A stretch of DNA of 52,470 bases. It comes from Pseudomonas sp. REP124. Lineage in GTDB: Bacteria; Pseudomonadota; Gammaproteobacteria; Pseudomonadales; Pseudomonadaceae. A program made the translations under genes and the position numbers. The stretch lies in the NCBI RefSeq assembly GCF_020164475.1, contig NZ_JAIQWX010000031.1:1-52470 (forward strand). The letters run 5' to 3'. The notes beneath the pieces are model-generated. The model had not been told where the DNA came from. It ran no database searches and saw nothing but the letters and a program-made list of their open reading frames with translations. Shown here piece by piece: positions 7,976 to 16,018 of the stretch (the stretch's first letter is position 1; every line of letters begins with the position of its first letter).

Positions 7976-8788
7976 ATGTCCTATCTACTTCCGTTTGAAT
8001 TCGTCACCAAAATGCTCGATGCCGGCGAATCGAAAATTCACATGGCGACCCGCGACACCCTGATCCGCAGCTTCATGGCCGGGGCGATCCTGGCGCTGGC
8101 GGCTGTGTTCGCGGTAACGATCGCGGTGCAGAGCGGCTCTGCATTGTTGGGTGCCGTACTGTTTCCCGTGGGGTTTTCGATGCTCTACCTGATGGGTTTC
8201 GACCTGCTGACCGGAGTGTTCATGCTCACGCCGCTGGCGTTGCTGGACAAGCGCCCGGGCGTCACGGTGCGGGGCGTACTGCGAAATTGGGGGCTGGTGT
8301 TCGTCGGCAACTTCGCCGGCGCCCTGACCGTGGCCTTCATGATGGCCTTTGTGTTCACCTACGGCTTCAACGCCGGTCCCGGCGCAGTCGGGGAAAAGAT
8401 CGCCAGCATCGGCGAGGCTCGAACCTTAGGCTATGCGCACTATGGCGTTGGCGGCTGGATCACGATTTTCCTGCGCGGCATGCTATGCAACTGGATGGTG
8501 TCCATGGGCGTGGTCGGCGCGATGATCTCGACCTCGGTGAGCGGCAAGGTGATCGCCATGTGGATGCCGATCATGCTGTTCTTTTTCATGGGCTTCGAGC
8601 ACTCGGTGGTCAACATGTTCCTGTTCCCATCGGCGATGATCATGGGTGGCGGGTTCTCGGTGATGGACTATCTGGTCTGGAACGAGATCCCGACTGTACT
8701 CGGCAATTTGGTCGGTGGATTGGCTTTCACTGGATTGACGCTGTACAGCACGCACGTCAGAACGGCGGCCAAGCGCGTAGCGTCGTGA
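7976..8788 (+). CDS. Formate/nitrite transporter (FNT) family channel
   Basis: Integral membrane protein of 270 aa with about six hydrophobic helices, the size of FocA/NirC family pentameric channels. Family-like features include LTGVFMLTPLALLDKR after the second helix, the loop NWGLVFVGNFAGAL and the segment RGMLCNWMVSMGV (the LxCNWxV signature). FNT proteins carry small monovalent anions such as formate, nitrite or hydrosulfide. It starts 47 bases after cynS on the same strand with TTGAGGAAAACCC as ribosome site, so it probably shares the cynS promoter. Uptake of cyanate, or movement of formate, nitrite or bicarbonate linked to cyanate use, is a reasonable guess; other cyn operons use an ABC transporter (CynABD) or CynX. 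A REP element follows the stop. Confidence 0.92.
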   Translation: MSYLLPFEFVTKMLDAGESKIHMATRDTLIRSFMAGAILALAAVFAVTIAVQSGSALLGAVLFPVGFSMLYLMGFDLLTGVFMLTPLALLDKRPGVTVRGVLRNWGLVFVGNFAGALTVAFMMAFVFTYGFNAGPGAVGEKIASIGEARTLGYAHYGVGGWITIFLRGMLCNWMVSMGVVGAMISTSVSGKVIAMWMPIMLFFFMGFEHSVVNMFLFPSAMIMGGGFSVMDYLVWNEIPTVLGNLVGGLAFTGLTLYSTHVRTAAKRVAS

Positions 8789-8830
8789 CTTGAAATCTCT
8801 GACGATCTGACACTTGCCCCGACTTCGGTT

Positions 8831-8852
8831 GGGAGCGAGCAGGCTCGCTCCC
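8831..8852. repeat. Single REP element
   Basis: The palindrome GGGAGCGAGC-AG-GCTCGCTCCC is a Pseudomonas-type REP core. It lies between the convergent ends of the FNT gene and the deaminase gene and may act as a bidirectional transcription end or mRNA stabiliser. Confidence 0.8.
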
Positions 8853-8878
8853 ACAGGAGTAAAGGTGTTGCTGGAAGG

Positions 8879-10267
8879 TCAGTCGTCCACACTCATTAAC
8901 TGCCGCACCCCATCCCACGCCTCGGCCCGCATCCGCTGTACATCCATCCCCGGAATCACACCGTTATCGACCACCACCCGGCCACCGACCAGGCTGTACT
9001 TCACCGCAATCGGCTCGCCCGCCACCACGGGCGCCACGGCAATGTCGTGGAAACCGAAGAAGCGCGGATGGTCGAGACCGTAGATCACCAGGTCTGCCGC
9101 CTGACCGACTTCAAGGGTCCCGACCGCACCCAGCCCGAGCACCTGTGCACCGCCAGCCGTGCCCCAGTGAATGACATCTTCGGCTGTTGTCGCCGAGGCG
9201 CCTTGTTCGGCCCGGTGAATCAGCCACGCGGTGTTCGCTTCACCGACCATGCTCCCGGACTCGTTGGACGCTACGCCATCCACGCCGAGGGAAATCGGCA
9301 CCCCGGCCTCGAACATCTGTGGCACCGGCGCCACGCCGCTACCCAGGCGCGCATTGCTCACCGGGCAGTGGGAAATGCCGGTGCCGGTTTGCGCGAGCAT
9401 GCGGATTTCAGCGGGTTGCATGTGCACCGCGTGGGCAAACCACACGTCCGGGCCGAGCCATTCATGTTCGGCGACGAACTCCACCGGCAGGCAGTTGTAC
9501 TTCTCGCGGCAGAAGTTGACGTAGTTCTGTGTCTCCGACAGGTGCGTGTGCAATCGCAAACCGAGGCCCCGGGCGGTGTGGGCCAGCTCCCGCAGCAGCA
9601 TAGGCGGCAGGGAAAAAGTCGGCGTGGTCGGCGCGACCACCACCCGGCGCAAGGCGTCCGGGGTGTCCTGGTGATAGCGCGATTTCAGTCGTTCGATGTC
9701 ACCCACCATCTGGTCCAGGGTTTCCGGTTGCAGCGCGGTTTTCGAGAACCCCGGATGGGCACTGGCCGACTCCAGCGCGCCGCCGCGGCACAGAACGAAA
9801 CGCAGGCCGAATTCCTCGGCCATATCGAACAGCAGGTCACCGGTCTCGGTGGTGCCATTGGCGTGATAGAGGTAATGGTGATCGGCGCAGGTGGTCACCC
9901 CCGACAGCAGCAACTCGGCCATGCCCAGATGTGCGGCGATCCGCGCCAGTTGCGGGGTGAAGCGGCTGAGGCGCGGGTAGGGCACGCTGGCCAGCCAGCC
10001 TTGCAGGTCCTGGTTCAAGCCTTCGGGCACGGCTTTGAGCAGGTTCTGGAACAGGTGATGGTGGGTGTTGATCCAGCCCGGATACACCACCGAGTGGCGC
10101 GCATCGATCACCCGCTCGCCGGGCTGCTTTTCAAGACCCGGGGCCATTTCGGCGATGCGCCCGTTGACGATGCGGATATCCACCGCACCGGCCCGAGCCC
10201 GCGGGCCACGCAGGCCTGTCATGACCGCCAGCGGGTTCTTGATCAGTATGTTTTGCAGTTGAGTCAT
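8879..10267 (-). CDS. 8-oxoguanine deaminase-like amidohydrolase
   Basis: Zinc amidohydrolase of 462 aa in the guanine/8-oxoguanine/isocytosine deaminase group. Metal ligands are visible as the HxH in PGWINTHHHLFQNLL (about residues 64-78), His in LHTHLSET, His in WFAHAVHM and Asp in LGVDGVASNESG. The composite beta domain is present at both ends (VDIRIVNGRIAEMAPG at the N-terminus, LVGGRVVVDNG at the C-terminus). The closest functional analogue known to me is P. aeruginosa Pa0142, an 8-oxoguanine deaminase; isocytosine deaminases are very similar, so the exact base is uncertain. The gene directly follows an NCS2 permease gene (13 bases apart), which suggests import then deamination of a nucleobase-like compound. 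It is the last gene of the leftward block. Confidence 0.85.
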   Translation of the reverse strand: MTQLQNILIKNPLAVMTGLRGPRARAGAVDIRIVNGRIAEMAPGLEKQPGERVIDARHSVVYPGWINTHHHLFQNLLKAVPEGLNQDLQGWLASVPYPRLSRFTPQLARIAAHLGMAELLLSGVTTCADHHYLYHANGTTETGDLLFDMAEEFGLRFVLCRGGALESASAHPGFSKTALQPETLDQMVGDIERLKSRYHQDTPDALRRVVVAPTTPTFSLPPMLLRELAHTARGLGLRLHTHLSETQNYVNFCREKYNCLPVEFVAEHEWLGPDVWFAHAVHMQPAEIRMLAQTGTGISHCPVSNARLGSGVAPVPQMFEAGVPISLGVDGVASNESGSMVGEANTAWLIHRAEQGASATTAEDVIHWGTAGGAQVLGLGAVGTLEVGQAADLVIYGLDHPRFFGFHDIAVAPVVAGEPIAVKYSLVGGRVVVDNGVIPGMDVQRMRAEAWDGVRQLMSVDD

Positions 10268-10279
10268 GGTCGGCTCCAG

Positions 10280-11641
10280 TCAGAGGCTGTGTGTGGCGGA
10301 TTTGCTGACGGCGGCATCAGGCGCGCTGACACCGTTGAGGGTGGCGTTGAGCAACACCGACACCAGGCAGGCGATGACCACGCTGCTGTGCAGGAAAGGC
10401 TGCGACCACTCGGGCAATTGCTTGAACAGGGGCGGGGCCAGCACCGGCACCAGGGCCGCGGCGATGGTGAAGCCGACGATCAGTACGTTGTAGCGATTGC
10501 GCTCGTAGTCCACCTTGGCCAGGGTCTGGATCCCCGCCGCCGCGACCACGCCGAACATGGCGATGCCGGCACCGCCGAGGGCCGCGGTCGGCATCGAAGC
10601 GATGATCGCGCCGGCCTTTGGCACCAGCGCTACCGAGCACATCAACAGGCCGCTGATGGCAACGACCCAGCGGCTGCGCACGCCGGTGAGGATCACCAGC
10701 CCGACGTTCTCCATGAAGGCAATGAACGGAAACGCCGCGAACATCCCGGCGATGGTGCTGGCCAGGCCATTGGCGCGCAGGCCGTTGATCACCTGTTTTT
10801 CTTCAACCGGTTTGTCGACGATGTCACCGATGGCCACGAACAGCCCCATGGATTCGACCATCTGCACGATCATCACCACCACCATGGTGGCGATGGGGAT
10901 CAGGCTGAAGGTCGGCAGGCCGAAGTAGAACGGGTAGGGCACGGTGAGCCATGGCGACTCTTGCACGCTGTGAAAGCTGCCCATGCCCAGCCCGTAGGCC
11001 AGCGCCGCGCCCACCAGCATGCCCACCAGCACCGCCATGTTGCGCAGCATCGGACTGCCGTAACGGTTGACCAGCAGGATGCTAAGCAACACCACCGCCG
11101 CAACGGCCAGGTACGCCGGCGCGCCGAAGTCGCTGGCATGCCGCCCGCCGCCGACCCACTCATAGGCTATCGGAAACAACTGCAAGCCGATCACGGTGAC
11201 AATGCAACCGGTGACCACCGGTGGAAAAAAGCGCCGTAATCGACCCACGAACGGCGCCACCAGCATGGTGAAAATCCCCGCGCCGATCACTGCGCCGCAG
11301 ACCCCGGTGAAACCGACTTCCGGATTGCTGCCGATGGCGATCACCGGTCCCACGCTGCTGAACGCCACGCCCTGGAGGATCGGCAGGCGCACGCCGAATT
11401 TCCAGAAACCGACGGCTTGCAGCAGGGTGGCGATGCCGGAGCAGAACAGCGTGGTGCTGATCAGCACCACCGTGTCGGCCTGGGACATCTTCAAGGCGCT
11501 GGCGACAATCAACGGCACCGCGATGGCGCCGATGTACGAGACGGCCATGTGCTGCAGGCCGAGGGTGAGCATTTGCCGCACCGGCAGAATCCGGTCGACG
11601 GGGTGGATGGTGGACGTTGCAGGGGTATTGGCTGACGACAT
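10280..11641 (-). CDS. NCS2-family nucleobase (uracil/xanthine-type) permease
   Basis: Inner-membrane proton symporter of 453 aa with 12-14 hydrophobic segments. The NCS2 signature is visible: the TM1-2 region LGLQHMAVSYIGAIAVPLIV (with the QH motif), the TM3 region GVAFSSVGPVIAIG, the conserved TM8 Glu in IAFMENVGLVILTGV and the following TM10 loop. Family members import xanthine, urate, uracil or guanine/hypoxanthine; this sequence does not settle which. It lies 13 bases upstream of the deaminase gene. A REP element and 184 bases separate it from the GTPase gene upstream, so the permease-deaminase pair may have its own promoter. Confidence 0.92.
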   Translation of the reverse strand: MSSANTPATSTIHPVDRILPVRQMLTLGLQHMAVSYIGAIAVPLIVASALKMSQADTVVLISTTLFCSGIATLLQAVGFWKFGVRLPILQGVAFSSVGPVIAIGSNPEVGFTGVCGAVIGAGIFTMLVAPFVGRLRRFFPPVVTGCIVTVIGLQLFPIAYEWVGGGRHASDFGAPAYLAVAAVVLLSILLVNRYGSPMLRNMAVLVGMLVGAALAYGLGMGSFHSVQESPWLTVPYPFYFGLPTFSLIPIATMVVVMIVQMVESMGLFVAIGDIVDKPVEEKQVINGLRANGLASTIAGMFAAFPFIAFMENVGLVILTGVRSRWVVAISGLLMCSVALVPKAGAIIASMPTAALGGAGIAMFGVVAAAGIQTLAKVDYERNRYNVLIVGFTIAAALVPVLAPPLFKQLPEWSQPFLHSSVVIACLVSVLLNATLNGVSAPDAAVSKSATHSL

Positions 11642-11724
11642 GGGGAATCACCTCTTGCTGTTTTTATGCTGTAGAGAGGGGTATTCGTTCTGACGCCGAT
11701 CGCCGGAACACCATTGATCCCAGT

Positions 11725-11746
11725 GGGAGCGAGCAGGCTCGCTCCC
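11725..11746. repeat. Single REP element
   Basis: GGGAGCGAGC-AG-GCTCGCTCCC, identical in core to the element at 8831, lies between the permease start and the GTPase stop. Confidence 0.8.
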
Positions 11747-11825
11747 ATGGTTTTTGGGTGTCCTGACTGTCTGGTATCAGTCATTCGTGTGCCCGGAACC
11801 GCCATCCACCGGCTCCGATGCCTTT

Positions 11826-12872
11826 TCAGCCTGCCAGGCAGGCGGCAAAGCCCTGGTTCAGGGCCGCGCGGTCCAGGTCGCGGCCGATGAACACAATCTT
11901 GCTGGAGCGCGGTTCGGTGCCCCATGAAGTGGACGCCCGGAACTCGACGAGGCTGTGCACCCCTTGCAGCACGTAGCGCTGGTCCTGATCGGCCACCGCC
12001 AGCACGCCCTTCATGCGGTACAGGTTGTCGGCCTGCTCGCTGCGTAACTTCGTGATCCAGCGATGGAAGTCCCCCAGGTTCACCGCACCCTCCACGGTAA
12101 TACCCACCGAGGACACACTCGGGTCGTGCTCATGGCCAGGTTCGTCATGGGCGTGGTGATGTTCATCGGCGTGGTCATCGTGCCCGGCACCGATCTCCAT
12201 GAGTTTTTGCGTGGACTCGAAGGCCCCGATGCCAAGAATCTTCGACAGATCGATCTCGGCGTAGCTGGAGGTCACCAGATCCGCCGTGGCATTCAGACTC
12301 CGGATCTTGTCGCTCAGGGACGCCACTTCGGCGGCGCTGACCAGATCGACCTTGTTGATGACGATGCGGTCGGCGCAGACGATCTGATCTACCGCCTGGT
12401 TGTCCACGCCATCGAGTTGCAGGTCTTCCAGGTGCTGAGCGATGTGCTTGGCATCGACCATGGTGACGATGGCGTCCAGTTCCACTTCATCGGCAATCGG
12501 GTCGTTGATGAAGAAGCTCTGGGCCACCGGATACGGGTCGGCCAGGCCGCTGGTTTCGATCAGGATGTGGTCGAGCCGCACGGGCCGCGCCACCAGCTCG
12601 CGGACGATACGCACCAGGTCTTCGCGGACCTCGGCGGTGCAGCACACGCAGCCGTTGACCATTTCGTAGATTTCTTCGGTTTCAGAACTGAGTACCAGGT
12701 CGCCGTCGATGCCGACTTCGCCGAACTCGTTTTCGATCACGGCGATCTTGCGCCCGTGGTTTTCCTTGAGGATGTAGTTGAGCAGGGTGGTTTTGCCGGC
12801 GCCGAGGAAGCCGGTGAGGATGGTCACCGGGATTTTGGTATTCGGGGTCGGGGCGTTGAATGGACTGTTCAT
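11826..12872 (-). CDS. COG0523/CobW-family GTPase (zinc-type metallochaperone)
   Basis: G3E-family P-loop GTPase of 348 aa. Walker A is GFLGAGKTT (about residues 21-29). The metal site CxCC occurs as NGCVCC (about 73-78). Also present are ETSGLADP, the base-recognition NKVD, and a histidine-rich linker (HHHAHDEPGHEHD) before the C-terminal CobW_C domain. COG0523 proteins with CxCC and His stretches deliver or manage zinc or related metals. Here it sits among three metal-dependent amidohydrolase genes, which suggests loading of those enzymes (inference). Start ATG 12872 has AAGGAGCTC upstream. It follows the UbiX-like gene across a REP pair. Confidence 0.9.
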   Translation of the reverse strand: MNSPFNAPTPNTKIPVTILTGFLGAGKTTLLNYILKENHGRKIAVIENEFGEVGIDGDLVLSSETEEIYEMVNGCVCCTAEVREDLVRIVRELVARPVRLDHILIETSGLADPYPVAQSFFINDPIADEVELDAIVTMVDAKHIAQHLEDLQLDGVDNQAVDQIVCADRIVINKVDLVSAAEVASLSDKIRSLNATADLVTSSYAEIDLSKILGIGAFESTQKLMEIGAGHDDHADEHHHAHDEPGHEHDPSVSSVGITVEGAVNLGDFHRWITKLRSEQADNLYRMKGVLAVADQDQRYVLQGVHSLVEFRASTSWGTEPRSSKIVFIGRDLDRAALNQGFAACLAG

Positions 12873-12913
12873 GTAGAGCTCCTTACTGACGAATGGGTCG
12901 CAGTGCTGTCAAT

Positions 12914-13004
12914 TGTGGGCGCGGGCTTGCTCGCGATGAGGGCGTATCAGTCGGCATTGATGCTGACTGACCCATGGCTATCGCGATCAAGCTCGCTCCT
13001 GCAG
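12914..13004. repeat. Inverted REP pair (BIME)
   Basis: Two REP-like arms face each other: TGTGGGCGCGGGCTTGCTCG at the left end and CTATCGCGATCAAGCTCGCT at 12978. They lie between the GTPase and UbiX-like genes. The right arm overlaps the last codons of the UbiX-like gene, whose stop is at 12947. Confidence 0.75.
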
Positions 13005-13594
13005 GCTTTGTGCGTGGTTGGCGGGTATGACGGTTCTCTCCAGCGCAGCGCAGTTCCGGCGTCGAGGCCGAACAGATCGAGAACACGGCCGAGGCTGTGA
13101 TCGACCATTTGCGCAAGGTCTCGCGGGCGGGCGTAAAAGGCCGGAACCGGTGGGGCGATGATGCCGCCCATCTCGGTGACGGCCGTCATGTTGCGCAAGT
13201 GGGCGAGGGTCAGCGGGGTTTCCCGGGCCATCAGTACCAGCGTGCGGCGCTCCTTGAGGGTGACGTCGGCGGCACGACCGATCAGGCCTGACGAGGTGCC
13301 GGTGGCGATCTCCGCCAGGGTGCGCATGGAACACGGTGCAACCACCATACCCAGGCAGCGGAACGAACCGCTGGCGATCCCGGCGGCCACATCGTCAGCG
13401 CGGTGGTAATGGCTGGCCAGTGCGGTGACGTCGGCCAGTTTGTAGTCGGTCTCGTGGGCCATGGTCAGCAGCGCGGCGCGGCTGATGATCAGGTGGCTTT
13501 CGATGTCGAGCTCCGCGAGCAATTGCAGCAGGCGCACGCCGTAGATGAAACCCGATGCACCGCTGATGCCGACCACCATGCGCGGGCGGTTCAT
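12947..13594 (-). CDS. UbiX-family flavin prenyltransferase, paired with UbiD
   Basis: UbiX/Pad1-like flavin prenyltransferase of 215 aa. It should join dimethylallyl phosphate to FMN to make the prenylated FMN cofactor used by UbiD decarboxylases. The N-terminal GISGASGFIYGVRLL (about 9-23) is the FMN/phosphate loop. APCSMRTLAEIATGTSSGL and LMARETPLTLAHLRNM are the other conserved blocks, followed by PPVPAFYARP. The ATG at 13594 overlaps the UbiD stop (ATGA), so the pair is translationally coupled. The last roughly 18 residues (CRSELDRDSHGS...) are encoded by a REP element and are probably a non-native extension: a REP insertion seems to have replaced or bypassed the original stop. Confidence 0.93.
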   Translation of the reverse strand: MNRPRMVVGISGASGFIYGVRLLQLLAELDIESHLIISRAALLTMAHETDYKLADVTALASHYHRADDVAAGIASGSFRCLGMVVAPCSMRTLAEIATGTSSGLIGRAADVTLKERRTLVLMARETPLTLAHLRNMTAVTEMGGIIAPPVPAFYARPRDLAQMVDHSLGRVLDLFGLDAGTALRWREPSYPPTTHKACRSELDRDSHGSVSINAD

Positions 13595-14976
13595 GATTGC
13601 AGGCCTGCGAGCAGTTGACGCGCACGCTCGGCCACATCCTGATCCAGCTGCGCCTTGATCCCGTCGAAACCCGAACCGCGAGTGGCGTCCAGCCCCATGC
13701 GCGAGGTGGTGCCGTTGACAGAGGACGATGGGTCCAGCGGGCTGCCGGGCAGGCCATCGATGACGAAGATGTCCTGGTGCGGCTGGAAGTGCGTGGCCAG
13801 CGCCCACAGCACCTGGCTGTCGTCACTGATGTCGATGTCGCTGTCCACCGCGATCACGGTTTTCAGGTACGGGTCCCAGCCGAGCAGGGCGAGCATGATC
13901 TGCCGCGCCTCGCCGTTGCGGCTCTGATCCAGGGCAACATAACAATGAAAATGGGTGCCGGAATTCGGGTAGTGCACGGCGGTGACGGCGGGGAAACGCG
14001 CCTTGAGTTTCTCGCTCATCTCCGCTTCCCGGGGCAGTCGCGCCAGGGTCAGGTGTTCGGCATAACGTCCGCCGACCACGTCCACCAGCCAGGCGTCCTT
14101 GCGCCGCATCAGGGTGTCGACCCGCAACACGTTATTGGTCGAGCGGTCCGAGGAATAGCCGCTGAATTCACCGAACGGGCCTTCTTCGGCGTAGGCCGCC
14201 GGATCGATGGTACCTTCCAGGACAAACTCCGCATGGGCCGGTACACCGATGCCATAGCGCGGAGTCTTGACCAGTTCCAGCGGAGCGCCAAACAGACCGC
14301 CAGCCACCGTGCGTTCATCACTGCCAAATGGCAGGCGTGCTGCTGCCGCGAGCATGAACAGCGGATGCGCGCCGACCACCATCGCCACGCGCAATTCTTC
14401 GCCGCGCTCGCGAGCGGTCTGCAGCATGCGCCACAAGTGACCGCGTGAATGCAGGCTGGTGGCGAGGGTCTGCCGGGAATGGCGCATCGAACGGTGATAG
14501 CTCATGTTGGCGATGCCGGTGACCGGGTCCTCGGCAATGATGATTGCGTTGGTGATGTACGGCCCGCGATCGCTGTCGAAGTGCTTGAGCATAGGTAGCA
14601 GCGCGAGGTCCATGGCCTCGCCTTCAAAAATCTCGTCGAGTATCGGGCCGGTTTCGACGTAGCGCGGTGCGATCGGGTGGTTGGCACGGGCCTGGAAAGT
14701 TTCGTGCATCTGTTCCGGGCTGACACCGAAGATGCGTGCGATACGGGTCCGGGACGCGAACAGATTGGTAGCGACCTGCACACCGAGGCTGCCAACCTTC
14801 TCGCAGATCAGCAACGGGTCGCGACCCTGGGTGGCCAGGGCATCGACCAAGGCGGTGACGTCCTGATCGGCCGAAATCGATTGGTGAACGGTCAGCACAT
14901 CGTCCGGGTATTGCCGGCGATAGGCGTCGATGAAATCGTGGAAGTCCTGGGTATCGCCGAGCGTAGAGAGGGTCAT
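13591..14976 (-). CDS. UbiD-family prenylated-FMN decarboxylase
   Basis: UbiD-family (de)carboxylase of 461 aa. Conserved blocks are NMSYHRSMRHSRQTLA (metal/prFMN phosphate site), GEFSGYSSDRST with the preceding EEGPFGE (catalytic Glu), and the C-terminal WALATHFQPHQDIFVIDGLPGSPLDPS block. Family members reversibly decarboxylate aromatic, heteroaromatic or alpha,beta-unsaturated acids; this sequence does not reveal the acid. A dedicated UbiX-like gene overlaps its stop and two amidohydrolase genes lie upstream, so it probably serves a catabolic pathway and not ubiquinone synthesis. Start ATG 14976 has CGAGGTGAAACC upstream. A perfect 12-bp inverted repeat separates it from the amidohydrolase gene. 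Confidence 0.93.
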   Translation of the reverse strand: MTLSTLGDTQDFHDFIDAYRRQYPDDVLTVHQSISADQDVTALVDALATQGRDPLLICEKVGSLGVQVATNLFASRTRIARIFGVSPEQMHETFQARANHPIAPRYVETGPILDEIFEGEAMDLALLPMLKHFDSDRGPYITNAIIIAEDPVTGIANMSYHRSMRHSRQTLATSLHSRGHLWRMLQTARERGEELRVAMVVGAHPLFMLAAAARLPFGSDERTVAGGLFGAPLELVKTPRYGIGVPAHAEFVLEGTIDPAAYAEEGPFGEFSGYSSDRSTNNVLRVDTLMRRKDAWLVDVVGGRYAEHLTLARLPREAEMSEKLKARFPAVTAVHYPNSGTHFHCYVALDQSRNGEARQIMLALLGWDPYLKTVIAVDSDIDISDDSQVLWALATHFQPHQDIFVIDGLPGSPLDPSSSVNGTTSRMGLDATRGSGFDGIKAQLDQDVAERARQLLAGLQS

Positions 14977-15018
14977 GGTTTCACCTCGTAAAAAGCAGGC
15001 GTGCAGGGCTGAGGGCGA

Positions 15019-15059
15019 CGTTCGATCGACAAGCCGTTGGCCTGCCGGTCGATCGAACG
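15019..15059. promoter_or_regulatory. Perfect 12-bp inverted repeat in the operon
   Basis: CGTTCGATCGAC (15019-15030) and GTCGATCGAACG (15048-15059) are exact inverted copies with a 17-base loop. They lie between an amidohydrolase stop (15109) and the UbiD start (14976), both leftward. In RNA this forms a strong stem without a following U run, so it may be an mRNA processing or attenuation element, or an operator for an internal promoter. It is not of the REP type seen elsewhere. Confidence 0.6.
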
Positions 15060-15108
15060 CCGGGTCATCTGTACGCCTGTAAAGTCGCTGTGCTCTGGTT
15101 TTAAACGC

Positions 15109-16014
15109 TTAGAGGTAGGTCGTGGTCAGACGAATGTCTGCCTCGACCAGGTCCTTGGGTGGCGGTGTCGGTTCGATGCCGCACAACCGGGCAATGTTGT
15201 TGCCCAGATAGTCCTCAAGGTGATCTTCATCGATCCCCAGCCCTTGCGGCGCTGGCGAGCAAAGTACCTCCAGTTCCCGCAGCCACATTCCCGGTTCGTT
15301 CGGCGGCGAGTCAGTGCCGAAGACGATCTTGTTGCGTGGCAGGTCCTTGGCGAACTCGACGATCCGCGACTGGAAGCACCAGCCGGATTCGCAGTACACG
15401 TTCGGTGTATCCATGGCCATCCAGAATGCTTCGAACGAGTAGTTGCCACCAGTCTGGATACCGAAGTGGCCGATGATGAAATTGACCATCGGGAACTCGC
15501 GGATGATCGGGTAGAACATCGTCGGGATGGTGTACGGCCCGTCCCCGGTGTGAATCAGCACCACGATGTTGTACTTGGCGCACACCTTCATCGCCGGGCG
15601 CAGCCAGTCCAGCGCCCGGTCCGGGCGGTAGCCGTGCATGTTGGCGTGCAGCTTGAGCATCTTGAAGCCGTATTCCTTGATGTGGAATTCCAGCTCCGCC
15701 GCGCCGTTTTCCGGTCCCCAGCGCGGGTTGAAGTTGAAGTTGCCGATGAAGCGGTCCGGGTATTTCACGCACAGCTCGGCGACGTAGGACATGTAGTCAC
15801 GCACGCCCTCACGACCCCGGCGGTTACCGTCGCGATAACCGGTGTTGCCCGGTGGCGGCTGGATGAAGCCCATGTCGATGCGGCGCGGTTTACCGTTGAT
15901 CATGTACGGACCGTCCATCAGCTTGAGCATGCGCTCGCCGGTGAAGGGTTCGCCGGTGTGGCGCCAGGCCTCGTCGACCAGGTTGGTGGGGTGCAGATGG
16001 GTATCGATAATCAT
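15109..16014 (-). CDS. ACMSD-type amidohydrolase/decarboxylase with intact metal site
   Basis: Amidohydrolase-2 family TIM-barrel protein of 301 aa, related in plan to ACMSD, gamma-resorcylate decarboxylase and similar hydrolases. Metal ligands are complete: His6 and His8 in DTHLHP, His155 in LIHTGDGP, His183 in IIGHFGIQ and Asp235 in FGTDSPPNEPGM. The family catalyses decarboxylation or C-C/C-N hydrolysis of ring compounds; the substrate is not evident. The start ATG 16014 has CCAGGAGCTGAACCG upstream and lies five bases after the stop of its paralogue. The two proteins share most of their blocks (GPYMxNGKPRRID, ANMHxYRPDRAxDW, CESGWC-QSRIVEFAK), so they are a tandem duplication. Confidence 0.85.
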   Translation of the reverse strand: MIIDTHLHPTNLVDEAWRHTGEPFTGERMLKLMDGPYMINGKPRRIDMGFIQPPPGNTGYRDGNRRGREGVRDYMSYVAELCVKYPDRFIGNFNFNPRWGPENGAAELEFHIKEYGFKMLKLHANMHGYRPDRALDWLRPAMKVCAKYNIVVLIHTGDGPYTIPTMFYPIIREFPMVNFIIGHFGIQTGGNYSFEAFWMAMDTPNVYCESGWCFQSRIVEFAKDLPRNKIVFGTDSPPNEPGMWLRELEVLCSPAPQGLGIDEDHLEDYLGNNIARLCGIEPTPPPKDLVEADIRLTTTYL

Positions 16015-16018
16015 CGGT

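Noticed and set aside
9047..11239. A 730-codon open frame on the + strand opposite the deaminase and permease genes
   Set aside because: It is antisense to two well-supported genes, rich in His/Arg/Gln as expected from the reverse reading of high-GC codons, and shows no domain. Similar long antisense frames at 2425-3699, 5471-7222, 24537-26069 and 48564-50252 are rejected for the same reason.
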